From contig CADAEK010000015.1 of NCBI GenBank assembly GCA_902786925.1, forward strand, positions 1 to 64,000: a stretch of 64,000 nt of DNA, given 5' to 3'. Position 1 is the stretch's first letter, and the number at the start of each line of letters is the position of its first letter. Under the pieces are notes generated by a model. The model saw nothing but the letters and a program-made list of their open reading frames with translations. It had not been told where the DNA came from and did no database searches. Source of the stretch: an uncultured Bacteroidales bacterium (lineage in GTDB: Bacteria > Bacteroidota > Bacteroidia > Bacteroidales > Bacteroidaceae). A program made the position numbers and the translations under genes. This document shows, one piece after another, positions 8,073-17,100 of the stretch.

Positions 8073-9167
8073 TTATCGGCGTTCTCGCATCAAGCGCCAT
8101 TCACGAAGAGTAAAGTCCGCTGTAGATGGTCGATACGAAGGGTCGGGCATATACCACCAGAACTGGCTGAAAAGTTTTCTCAAAGACGCTTTCTTGAACA
8201 CATAACCTCTATTAGCATAAGGAAGGTTACGCGCCAAGGACTCCGGTATCTTCTTTCCCTCCTCCGACCAAAGAACGTATGTATCACTTCGATCATAATA
8301 AGTTCCTGGAGCCAACCCGCTAAAGCTCGTATATGTATCAGCAGATTGGATATAGAAGTCCGCGCTGGGTAGAAAGTCCGTTGTATGCCACTCCACAGTG
8401 CCGTTACGCAAGGCAATCTCTACAAAATCTTCATTTCCCCACCCAATCTGTGTGTGCCGTATCTTCCCAGCACCTTCAATGACGCGGAAGTCTGAGCCAG
8501 AGAACAAAGAGTCTGCCAACAAGAAATGTTTGGCTGTATTAGTCGCACAAATGCGCAAAGTGAAATCGCCAATACGACCACCCTTCCAACGTGCCGCAGG
8601 CGTTAACCAATAAGGCACTTCAAACGTGCGTCCAACACCATACGACATACGGTAGCGATACGTGTGATGCACACGGTTGAGTCCGGCATGGAAAGGAGCC
8701 TTGAAGCAGTAAACATAAGAATAGCGGGCAAACTCTCTTTCATCCTCATCTTCTGGCATTCGGAAAGGCTTATCAAACTGCCCTGGCTCCACAACAGCGT
8801 TCGTGTAGTTAAGGTACTCTCCATTCATCTCCACACTAAACTGACAGATGTAGGGATGTCCGCCCAACGGATTGATGCTATCGCCCGTATTATATGGGTT
8901 CGATGCTTCAAAACCCATATCTACGACCTTATCAGTCCCATGATTGAAGAGTTCATACAGCACATCTACCTGGGCATATCCATCATCACACAAACCGATG
9001 GTCAGCACTTCTTTCTCTATTGAGATGTCCGTCTCATGAAGGGGGATCAACTGATTACCTTGAACATAATACACGCCATCGTTAGCCCATGCGAATGATG
9101 CCACACATACGGCCAGCAAAGCAATAAGGAGTCTTTGTTTCATTGTCTCTATAAAATGTATTATCAT
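8073..9167 (-). CDS. secreted YARHG-domain protein
   Basis: 364 residues. The ATG at 9167 overlaps the upstream stop (ATGA), so it is the likely coupled start; ATG 9143 is an alternative, and both give a signal peptide ending near SFAWA. The C terminus (SLARNLPYANRGYVFKKASLRKLFSQFWWYMPDPSYRP in essence) matches the YARHG module: an N-x-x-YA-x-RGY-x-F core, then a W-W-Y-x-P tail. YARHG domains are found in extracellular, often peptidoglycan-associated proteins. The N-terminal beta-rich part (about 25-290) is not recognised; a DUF4424-like fold is possible. Third gene of an operon with two M15 peptidases, which suggests a cell-wall role. Confidence 0.65.
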   Translation of the reverse strand: MIIHFIETMKQRLLIALLAVCVASFAWANDGVYYVQGNQLIPLHETDISIEKEVLTIGLCDDGYAQVDVLYELFNHGTDKVVDMGFEASNPYNTGDSINPLGGHPYICQFSVEMNGEYLNYTNAVVEPGQFDKPFRMPEDEDEREFARYSYVYCFKAPFHAGLNRVHHTYRYRMSYGVGRTFEVPYWLTPAARWKGGRIGDFTLRICATNTAKHFLLADSLFSGSDFRVIEGAGKIRHTQIGWGNEDFVEIALRNGTVEWHTTDFLPSADFYIQSADTYTSFSGLAPGTYYDRSDTYVLWSEEGKKIPESLARNLPYANRGYVFKKASLRKLFSQFWWYMPDPSYRPSTADFTLREWRLMRERR

Positions 9168-9925
9168 TTAAGTTCGAAGTGCTGGTAGTCTTTGCACGTG
9201 CGCCAATCGCCTCCCCACTCAAAGCCCTGCTCCTTGAAAAGGCGAACACACAGATCGTCACCAGTGATTTTGTAGCGGAACTGTTTCGTCCGGTCACAAT
9301 AGGGTCTGCCCGTCGAAGGCTGAACGAAACGAGAACCATCCTTTCTGTCTTTATAGTAAGGGTTGTAAAGCGTGTTGATGTCCACAGCCAGACCGCGAGC
9401 ATGCTTAGAGAGCGTTCCTCCACTCTTCGCTACAGCACGGTAGCAGAAGCAGGAAGAGTTATTGGCACGCATCTGTGTCTCGTCATCCGCATTATACACA
9501 TCAGGCAACAGCATCCGTTGGATAGGATAGCGGTTTTCATAAAGCGCACGCAAGATGTGCACCAATCGAGCGGCAATCCTTTGGTTGCACACCATCTCTC
9601 CTAAGTGAATCTTGCCGTCGTAGTCCCAATGCAAGGCACGGATATAACGAAGATCACTTCGGCCAATATAAGGATTCTTTTTATAGGTTTTGCCTTGCAT
9701 ACGGGCCCACACCGCATCAGGAATCGGTTCGTCCACAAAGCAAGCGTCCAATCCTCCGAAAGCGTCCACCTCCTCCGCTGTCACAATGGCACCCGCACGC
9801 CAGTGAGTCAAGTCATCACTATTAGGAGACGCCGAAACAGCGAAGCATGGAAGAGGGCTACACAGCAAGAGTGCGGCACAGACCACACAGAAAGATAATA
9901 CAACAGCCCTTCGAATATCATTCAT
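9164..9925 (-). CDS. M15 family D,D/L,D-carboxypeptidase-like protein
   Basis: 253 residues from ATG 9925 (a GTG at 9934 is in frame but abuts the previous stop). A hydrophobic signal segment (about 8-28) directs export. The M15 zinc site is visible: SxHxxGxAxD as SKHARGLAVD (His175, Asp182), and the last zinc ligand in DYQHFE near the C terminus (His249). The family cleaves peptide bonds in peptidoglycan stem peptides. The sequence resembles VanY/extensin-like M15 members rather than VanX. It lies 9 nt after a VanX-like gene and overlaps the YARHG gene by 4 nt. There is no vanS/vanR/vanA-type ligase nearby, so recycling or remodelling is more likely than glycopeptide resistance. Confidence 0.8.
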   Translation of the reverse strand: MNDIRRAVVLSFCVVCAALLLCSPLPCFAVSASPNSDDLTHWRAGAIVTAEEVDAFGGLDACFVDEPIPDAVWARMQGKTYKKNPYIGRSDLRYIRALHWDYDGKIHLGEMVCNQRIAARLVHILRALYENRYPIQRMLLPDVYNADDETQMRANNSSCFCYRAVAKSGGTLSKHARGLAVDINTLYNPYYKDRKDGSRFVQPSTGRPYCDRTKQFRYKITGDDLCVRLFKEQGFEWGGDWRTCKDYQHFELK

Positions 9926-9934
9926 GCCAAACAC

Positions 9935-10702
9935 TTATTTTAGTTGTTTAACGGGAATGTTGAAGTACGTGTCAGGATACGGTTCGTTCTTCAGCGTAAA
10001 GTGCCACCATTCCGTGTCGAGCGGCTTAAAGCCATGACGCAACATCGCACGGCGCAGAATCATACGGTTCTCAAACTGTTCAGGCGTGATGGAACGTCCC
10101 TGAGGCGATTTGCTGTTATCCCCTGTGTATTCACCAGTCTCAGGATTGCCGCAGAAATCAGGATGGCTCTCTGGACCGAACCAGTCGAACGTGCCCCCCA
10201 TATCCAGTTCCTTCTCCGTCGCCATATCGAAGAGCGTCAAGTCAACAGTACTACCACGAGTGTGACCACTCTTCTCCATAATATACTCCTGTTCAAACAA
10301 TACCGACTTGTCCAAGTCTGGGTAGAAGAATTCCTTCATCTTTGCATCAGGGACATCTTCAGCCCATCGCACAAAGTGGTCAACAGCTACTTGAGGGCGA
10401 TATGCATCATAAATCTTCAACCGATACCCCAGGCTCACCACATCATCACTCACAGCCTTCAATGCGGCTGCAGCCTCCTTTGTCAGCAGGGCTGTAGGTT
10501 GTTCGTAACCATCAATGCGCGCTCCCACAAAGTTGTATGTCCCATAGTAACGGATCTCCAAAATGGCATCAGGCACCGCTTCTGAGAGCATGACAAACTT
10601 AGAGGAATCGTCCTGAAGATTGGTGTCATACGACGAGCAAGCTGCCAACAAAGTGCACACGACACCGACACAGAGACATAACAAATGTTTCATAGATTTC
10701 AT
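9935..10702 (-). CDS. D-Ala-D-Ala dipeptidase, VanX/DdpX type lipoprotein
   Basis: 255 residues. A lipoprotein signal (VVCTLLAAC, Cys22) anchors it outside the cytoplasm. M15D features are complete: YRP (about 101), zinc motif SGHTRGSTVD (His147, Asp154), catalytic Glu and third ligand in EWWHF (Glu231, His234). VanX enzymes hydrolyse D-Ala-D-Ala (EC 3.4.13.22). The Enterococcus enzyme is cytoplasmic, whereas here the lipobox predicts periplasmic or outer-membrane location, consistent with salvage of D-Ala from cell-wall fragments. First gene of a three-gene operon with its own promoter. Confidence 0.85.
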   Translation of the reverse strand: MKSMKHLLCLCVGVVCTLLAACSSYDTNLQDDSSKFVMLSEAVPDAILEIRYYGTYNFVGARIDGYEQPTALLTKEAAAALKAVSDDVVSLGYRLKIYDAYRPQVAVDHFVRWAEDVPDAKMKEFFYPDLDKSVLFEQEYIMEKSGHTRGSTVDLTLFDMATEKELDMGGTFDWFGPESHPDFCGNPETGEYTGDNSKSPQGRSITPEQFENRMILRRAMLRHGFKPLDTEWWHFTLKNEPYPDTYFNIPVKQLK

Positions 10703-10754
10703 AGGCTAATACATTATTAGTAAACAGAAATATTCCTTTTTCATACGTCTTTTG

Positions 10755-10786
10755 CAAAAGTACATCAATTCACACACATACACAAA
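10755..10786 (-). promoter_or_regulatory. promoter of the M15 peptidase operon
   Basis: On the minus strand TTTG (10786-10783), 20 nt, TACTTTTG (10762-10755), 53 nt before the ATG at 10702. Confidence 0.65.
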
Positions 10787-10846
10787 AGATTTTTTGCCTT
10801 TTAAGAAAAAGACCGACAATCAGACACGCTTATCGTGCATTTTTTG

Positions 10847-10854
10847 TAACTTTG
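10847..10854 (+). promoter_or_regulatory. -7 element of the aminotransferase gene
   Basis: TAACTTTG 34 nt before the ATG at 10888. I see no good -33 TTG at the expected distance, so this is a partial match. Confidence 0.45.
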
Positions 10855-10887
10855 CAATCGAAAGAATCTGTATATCATTAAGTAAAA

Positions 10888-12195
10888 ATGACAACTCCAT
10901 TAGATTATAACTTGGTGACGGAAGCCATCGACGGGATGGGCTTGGGCGACTTCTCAGAAGCCACCATCCGCGATATCCAGTCACTTTCGCGTGTGTTAGA
11001 AGAGAAGACCAGACAGCCATTCATTCATTTGGAGATGGGTGTGCCAGGACTGAAACCATCAGACATCGCATTGCAGGCAGAACAAGAAGCACTAGCCAAT
11101 GGCTGTGCCACCATCTATCCGCCCAACGGAGGCATTCCACGCATCAAGAATGCGGCTTCACGATTTGTCAAGGCCTTCATCGGCGTTGACATCGACCCAC
11201 TTTGCTGCATCCCCACAACAGGCAGCATGCAAGGGACCTTCGCCACCTTCACCGCCTGGCACCACGCAATGCCAGAGAAGGACACCGTGTTGTTCATCCA
11301 CCCTGGATTCCCCGTGCAAACCACACAGTGTGACGTGATTGGTCTGAAGCACATCGGCTTGGACATCCACGACTTCCGCGGCGAGGCACTCATCAACAAG
11401 CTTGAAGAGATACTGTCAACAGGCCACATCTGCGGCATCGTCTATTCCAACCCCAACAACCCATCTTGGGTTTGCTTCAACGAGGAAGAGTTGAAAGGCA
11501 TTGCCGGATTAGCTGACAAATACGATTGCATCATCTTGGAAGACCTTGCTTACTTCGCCATGGACTTCCGCCGCGACCTCTCACACCCATTTGAGGCGCC
11601 CTATCAAGCAACCGTTGCACGCTACACCGACAAATATATCCTGGCCGTTTCAGGTTCAAAAGCATTCTCCTACGCTGGCCAACGCATAGGTGTAGCTTGC
11701 ATCAGCAATACGCTCTACCATCGTGTCTATCCTGCATTGGAGCAGAACTTCGGCGTAGGCGAGTTCGGCAACTTCTTCTGCAACCGCTTGATGTACACCC
11801 TCAGCAGCGGCACGACACACAGTGTGCAGCATGCCATGGCAGCCCTTATGGAAGCTGCCTGCGACGGTTCATACAACTTCTTGGCCGACGTACGCGAGTA
11901 TGGACGCCGAGCCAAGTTCATGAAAGATGTGCTGCTGGCCAACGGCTTCTACCTTGTATACGACAACGACCTTGGCGCACCCCTTGCTGACGGATTCTAC
12001 TTCACCGTGCAATACCCTGGCATGAACGACCTGCAACTGACTCGCGAACTCATGTACTACGGTATCGCCGTATTCCCTCTCGACACGATGGGCTCAAACG
12101 AACAAGGCGTACGCATCTGCACGTCCTTCTTCTCAAGAGAGCAAGAGCCACTCTTCAAGGAAAGAATCGAAACATTCAATAAAAACCACCAATAA
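10888..12195 (+). CDS. PLP-dependent class I/II aminotransferase
   Basis: 435 residues, fold type I. The PLP lysine lies in SGSKAFSYAGQRIG (about 253-266). SNPNNPSW (about 190) and the Asp-containing ILEDLAYFAMDF contact the cofactor. The N-terminal ATIYPPNGGIPRIKNA pattern is the usual Gly-rich loop before the first PLP contacts. Substrate is not deducible. Placed before a phenylacetate-CoA ligase and an ACT-domain gene, and close to iorAB-paaK, an aromatic amino acid transaminase supplying arylpyruvates is the most economical reading. It has a partial promoter match upstream and a hairpin between it and the next gene. Confidence 0.85.
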   Translation: MTTPLDYNLVTEAIDGMGLGDFSEATIRDIQSLSRVLEEKTRQPFIHLEMGVPGLKPSDIALQAEQEALANGCATIYPPNGGIPRIKNAASRFVKAFIGVDIDPLCCIPTTGSMQGTFATFTAWHHAMPEKDTVLFIHPGFPVQTTQCDVIGLKHIGLDIHDFRGEALINKLEEILSTGHICGIVYSNPNNPSWVCFNEEELKGIAGLADKYDCIILEDLAYFAMDFRRDLSHPFEAPYQATVARYTDKYILAVSGSKAFSYAGQRIGVACISNTLYHRVYPALEQNFGVGEFGNFFCNRLMYTLSSGTTHSVQHAMAALMEAACDGSYNFLADVREYGRRAKFMKDVLLANGFYLVYDNDLGAPLADGFYFTVQYPGMNDLQLTRELMYYGIAVFPLDTMGSNEQGVRICTSFFSREQEPLFKERIETFNKNHQ

Positions 12196-12203
12196 GACCT
12201 ATA

Positions 12204-12235
12204 GGGCTTGCAGGTAACGTATGCCCTGCAAGCCC
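12204..12235 (+). terminator. intercistronic hairpin before the second paaK
   Basis: GGGCTTGCAGG (12204-12214) pairs with CCTGCAAGCCC (12225-12235), 11 bp with a 10-nt loop. There is no following T-run, so partial termination or mRNA end protection is likelier than full termination. Confidence 0.5.
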
Positions 12236-12254
12236 CATTAAAAACCAAAACCTC

Positions 12255-13571
12255 ATGGACGATAAATCACCTTACCTTCACCCGCAGTATGAAACACTGT
12301 CGCATGAAGAATTGAAAAAGCTGCAACTGGAACGGTTGCAAGCAACGGTGAAGCACTGCATGAACTCACCGTTCTACAAGAAACGGTTTGAAGAGAACGG
12401 CTTAAAGCCAGAGGACATCCAGACGTTAGACGATATCCGCAAGATTCCCTTCACCACAAAGCAAGACTTAAGAGACACCTACCCGTTTGGCATCGCCAGT
12501 GCGCCACTCCGCCAGTGTGTACGCCTGCACTCATCCTCAGGCACCACAGGCAACCCGACTGTCATCCTGCATACACAGAAGGATCTTGACGAATGGGCAA
12601 ACCAAGTGGCACGTAACCTCTGGATGGTTGGACTCCGTCCCGACGACGTGTTCCAGAACTCATCTGGTTACGGCATGTTCACCGGCGGCCTTGGCTTCCA
12701 ATACGGCGCCGAGAAACTGGGCATGCTCACCGTACCAGCAGCTGCAGGCAACTCGCTGCGCCAAATCAAGTTTATCAAGGACTTTGGCACTACCGCCATC
12801 CATGCCGTCCCCAGCTATGTGACCCGCCTCTACGAGGTGATGCAGCAAGAGGGAGTCGATCCACGCAGAGACACCAAACTGAAGGTGCTGGCCATCGGTG
12901 CCGAGCCCCATTCAGAAGAGCAGCGCCAGCGCATTGAGCAGATGATGGGTGTGAAAGCCTACAACTCATTTGGCATGAGCGAGATGTGCGGACCTGGCGT
13001 CGGCTTTGAGTGCCAGGAGCAGAACGGCCTCCATTTCTGGGAGGACTACTACATCGTTGAGATTGTTAATCCCGAGACCCTGGAGCCGGTGCCAGAAGGC
13101 GAGATTGGAGAGCTGGTGCTCACCACCCTCTGTCGCGAGGCCATGCCGTTGCTTCGCTATCGCACTCGCGACTTGACCCGTGTATTGGGCCACACCTGCC
13201 CATGTGGACGCAACCACGTCCGCCTCGACCGCATGCGCGGACGCAGTGACGACATGATGGTGCTCCGAGGGGTAAACATCTTCCCCATCCAGATTGAGAA
13301 GATTCTCATGCAGTTCAAGGAGCTTGCCAACAATTACCTTATCACCTTGACCACAGATGAGGACAACGACAACATGACCGTCGAGGTGGAACTCGAAGAA
13401 CTCTTCACCGACGATTACCCACGACTTATTGCTTTGCAGAAAGAAATCAAACGCCGTCTGAAAGACGAGATTCTGCTCACTCCTCATGTGAAGCTCGTGC
13501 CTAAGGGCAGCTTACCTGTCAGCGAGGGCAAAGCCGTAAGAGTTGTAGACAAACGTAAAGTATATCAATAG
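12255..13571 (+). CDS. paaK: phenylacetate-CoA ligase (second copy)
   Basis: 438 residues, identical in length to the copy at 6615 and clearly homologous throughout but diverged. Motifs: SSGTTGNPTVILHT, FGMSEMCGPGVGFEC, YRTRDLT and GRSDDMMVLRGVNIFPIQIE. The two copies differ at the phosphate loop (K/N after TTG) and around the acyl pocket, so they may prefer different arylacetates (for example phenyl versus indole). It is followed after only 2 nt by an ACT-domain gene, a pairing that recurs in anaerobes. Confidence 0.9.
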   Translation: MDDKSPYLHPQYETLSHEELKKLQLERLQATVKHCMNSPFYKKRFEENGLKPEDIQTLDDIRKIPFTTKQDLRDTYPFGIASAPLRQCVRLHSSSGTTGNPTVILHTQKDLDEWANQVARNLWMVGLRPDDVFQNSSGYGMFTGGLGFQYGAEKLGMLTVPAAAGNSLRQIKFIKDFGTTAIHAVPSYVTRLYEVMQQEGVDPRRDTKLKVLAIGAEPHSEEQRQRIEQMMGVKAYNSFGMSEMCGPGVGFECQEQNGLHFWEDYYIVEIVNPETLEPVPEGEIGELVLTTLCREAMPLLRYRTRDLTRVLGHTCPCGRNHVRLDRMRGRSDDMMVLRGVNIFPIQIEKILMQFKELANNYLITLTTDEDNDNMTVEVELEELFTDDYPRLIALQKEIKRRLKDEILLTPHVKLVPKGSLPVSEGKAVRVVDKRKVYQ

Positions 13572-13573
13572 CC

Positions 13574-13993
13574 ATGACAATCAAACAACTTTCCATCTTT
13601 ATTGAGAACAAAGGCGGCACCCTCATCAAGGTGCTTGACCTTTTGAGCAAGGCAGGCATACAAATTATAGCCTCGACTGTAGCCGACACAAAGGATTACG
13701 GTATCTATCGTGTACTCACCGACAATCCAGGACAGGCATATCTTATCCTGAAAGAATCAGGCATTAACGTACAACTCTCTGACGTGTTCGCTCTCAGCAT
13801 CGACGATCAGCCAGGCCGTGCCGCTAAAGCAATCAAGGAGATATCAGATGCAGGTGTGAGCATCCTCTACCTCTACTCCTTCTTATGGAAAGGGAAAGGA
13901 GTTCTCGTCTTCCGTGCAGACCAAAGTGAAAAAGCAAAGGAGACCATCATTCTCAACAAGCTAACCTTCCTGACAGAAGCTGAGTTTAAATGA
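13574..13993 (+). CDS. tandem ACT-domain protein
   Basis: 139 residues forming two ACT repeats (about 1-68 and 69-139). The first opens with IKQLSIFIENKGGTLIKVLDLL; the second has the same beta-alpha-beta pattern at DVFALSIDDQPGRAAKAIKEI. ACT domains bind small effectors, usually amino acids. There is no catalytic or DNA-binding domain. Located 2 nt after paaK, it probably senses an aromatic amino acid and modulates the ligase or another pathway enzyme; this is inference. Confidence 0.85.
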   Translation: MTIKQLSIFIENKGGTLIKVLDLLSKAGIQIIASTVADTKDYGIYRVLTDNPGQAYLILKESGINVQLSDVFALSIDDQPGRAAKAIKEISDAGVSILYLYSFLWKGKGVLVFRADQSEKAKETIILNKLTFLTEAEFK

Positions 13994-14032
13994 TACCGCC
14001 TCCACCATACGAGAACACAACGACAACAAAAA

Positions 14033-14065
14033 GGCTGAAATGCGTGTGCGCATTTCAGCCCTTTT
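14033..14065 (+). terminator. terminator after the ACT gene
   Basis: GGCTGAAATGCG (14033-14044) pairs with CGCATTTCAGCC (14049-14060), 4-nt loop, then CTTTT. Flanking A-run makes it possibly bidirectional with the convergent gene ending at 14153. Confidence 0.85.
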
Positions 14066-14152
14066 ATTCGCTATTCCCATTCACTATTGCCCTTGCGTAT
14101 AAAATCATCAAAGCAGATGCGCACAAAGATAGATAGAATTATTCACGACGAT

Positions 14153-17100
14153 CTACCACACCAGCACCTTTTGATGCTTTCCATCAGACTCCTTGACGAT
14201 ATTGACACCCGGCAGGGGAAAGGAACGGCGCGCCCCAGACAAGGAGTAATATGCACGAGATGCGTTTTTTGCAGATGGTTGACGGATGGCATCAGGTTCC
14301 TCTTCCATCAACGCTAACCTGAAATTATCGAAAGCACAAATGCGTTCACCCTCAGAGTCAAGATGCAACGTCTGGCACCCCACGCGAAAAGACTCCTCTG
14401 CATCAGCATTAAAGTCAATGGAAACGGTCTCCCATGCATGAGCGGTTGACACCATTTTCTGTACTTTATTCACATACACATAAGTCCCGTCACTTATGTC
14501 AGATGCATAAATATCAGCCGACAAAGTGTAACGTCCTGCAGCCAACTTTACATCTTGGTAGAAACCTATGCTCGATTGCCCCCAACGTTGACGTACCCAA
14601 AGAGTCTGCTTATCACCTTCTGCATTCTGTGGCTTAGCAGCAAAAAATTGGTCATATAATAAATCACCTCCCTTGAAAGCATTAAAGTCATTCTCGTTAC
14701 GGACAGAATAATCAACCGTCCACCCTTCTGGCACATAGATAGCCCGATTACTGCTTACACCACTGCCAGGCAATACAGTGTATGTTCCCTCGAAGTCACC
14801 GTTCTGCAAGTCTCCTGGCAACTCCGCAACCTCAAAAGGGATACCTTGCAACTCACATATTTCCTTACGGGTAAGACACACGTTGTACATTCTGAACTGG
14901 TCAATCTTCCCCACAAAATCCACATTGTCGGCAGCATAGTTGCTATCCCACCACTGTGTACGGCCAATGTAGTTACGGGCATCTCCTGAAAGCTGTTCCA
15001 ACTGATACGCTTCCACTAGATTCGCCATTCCACTCGTACTCACCTCTCCATCCACATAAATTGTCGTCAACTTGGTTGCCGCATCGTAACTGACCGCCAA
15101 CTTATATTTCTGCCCCGTATTCATCGTAGTACTACTGTTCACCATCGTCGTCGTACCACCGTTGTACTTCACACCTGCCGACAAGGGGGCTGCACGCAAG
15201 AAAAGGCTATTACCACTGCCCGAACCAAAGTCGTAGATGCGCGGCGCTTTAGCGAGATTCTTAGCATTGATAGTAACAAGGAATGTAAACGAACGCAGGT
15301 CTTTCAACAGCCCCTCGGGAGCGACCTCGTACCGATTTGAGTTCCATCCACCAGCAGTATTGCCCGTCAGGTCAAGTTCTTCTTTCGAGTAGAGAAGGTT
15401 CTTCTCTATATCACGAGCCAAAGCCTTTACCTTAAAGGTACGACTTTTCTCGCCAATACTAGCGGTAAGCTCCACGTCGGCATCTTTCTTCAAAGGCATG
15501 AGCACGCCATCTGAAGTGATGATATCTTCGTCAGACGATTTCCATACCACATTCACTTGATTATTCAGCATCGTCTTAGGCAGCACAAGGTCTGCACGAG
15601 TTTCTTGGGGCAACTGGATATGTTGAAGAGCCTGTTGATATTCCTGTTTCTTATATTCTGCCTGCAGATTCTTGACACGCTCCTGCACTGTAAGAGGTGA
15701 TGCACAGGCATAGAACTCCTCTGTCACCCATAGCCCTTGGCCGTAATTCTCTCCATTGCCATTAAAAACAATATCGTTCAACCCTTCAACCTCGATTACT
15801 TGGTCAACAAGCCCATTGCGGTAGGTGGTCATCACTTTACCATCATAAGTCATCGTGAGAACCCACATGGGAAGTTCCGTTGGATGATTATCGCCATTAG
15901 TTCCATTACTTTGAGTAGCCCAATTATCCGAAGTAAGCAAACGGTTCTGGCTCTTATAGCTCTTACCGCCGATGGTGAAGACCGGATAATAGTCCTCGCC
16001 AATAGCATATGAACAATCGCTTCCATTTGAAAGAAGTGTTCCTGTATAGTTTTTCCATGCTCCACTCGTATGGAACACAAAACTTAACGTGTTATCCTTA
16101 CAAAGACAGAAGCGGTCTTTCTGTGGCGCATTTTCCATTTGAGGAGTCAATTGTTCCTCCCACGCATAGTCACACCTGATGCTTGTCGGATACCCTTTCG
16201 GATAGCCCTGCTTCACCATCCAATAATAGTAATCGCCATTCATCCAAACAAGACGCATCTTAGAATTTTTAGAACCAGGAAGGATGAAAGGGCGCATGTT
16301 GTTCTTCTCACTATTCTTCGTGACTTGCTCCGAACCTGCCACTTGTCCGTCTTCTCCAATCGTGTACTTCCAAATCTCATACACTCCATCTTTATTGTAC
16401 CCCCCATCTTGGGTAGGAATAGAGAGATATAGGTCATTGACATTGTCTGGATCTATGGCCATGCCACCGCTATAGCACCGCTCGGTCGAATTCCAGTTCT
16501 GATGAAAAGCATGACCACCATTCTGCACCCTTGTATTCTGCCATGCCGAACCAGTCCATCGTGCACACCAATAGACATGAGAGGTTTTGACATTATCAAT
16601 GTGAGGATATGCAATGACAGGGTTCTCATCCTTATCAAGCGCTATTTGCCACACCCAGTTACGAACATTCGCTGTTCTGTCAACGATGGTAGCAGGATAA
16701 CTGCTTGCGTAAGAATCCGTCTTATTCACATTGAAGACCCCGTTGTTGATGACACTCAACAGCTTGCCGTTCATGTCCCGCAAAACAGGACCATCGCCAT
16801 GATTGATGTCAATCACATTAAAATAGAGCCAGTCGGGCATCTCGTTATCAGGATGTCCCGTCGTGTAGCTCACGTAAATTCTATCCTTTCCGTTGCTCTG
16901 GTACTTTGCATACGGACGTGCGCCTGTACTCTGTACTATTTGCTTAGGGCCAAAGTCAAACTGGCAGTTGTCGTTACCATCAGGCATGGTAATCCTTGCT
17001 ATGGTCGGATGCCAGTTGATGCCACGCCAACATAGATAGATATGATTCGGGTCATCACTCAAAATGAAAGGAGACGGGTAGGTTGTGTTGTTTGCTGTAG

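Noticed and set aside
8073..10702. Vancomycin-resistance operon
   Set aside because: No VanA/VanC-type ligase, VanH, VanS or VanR; both peptidases are predicted to be exported.
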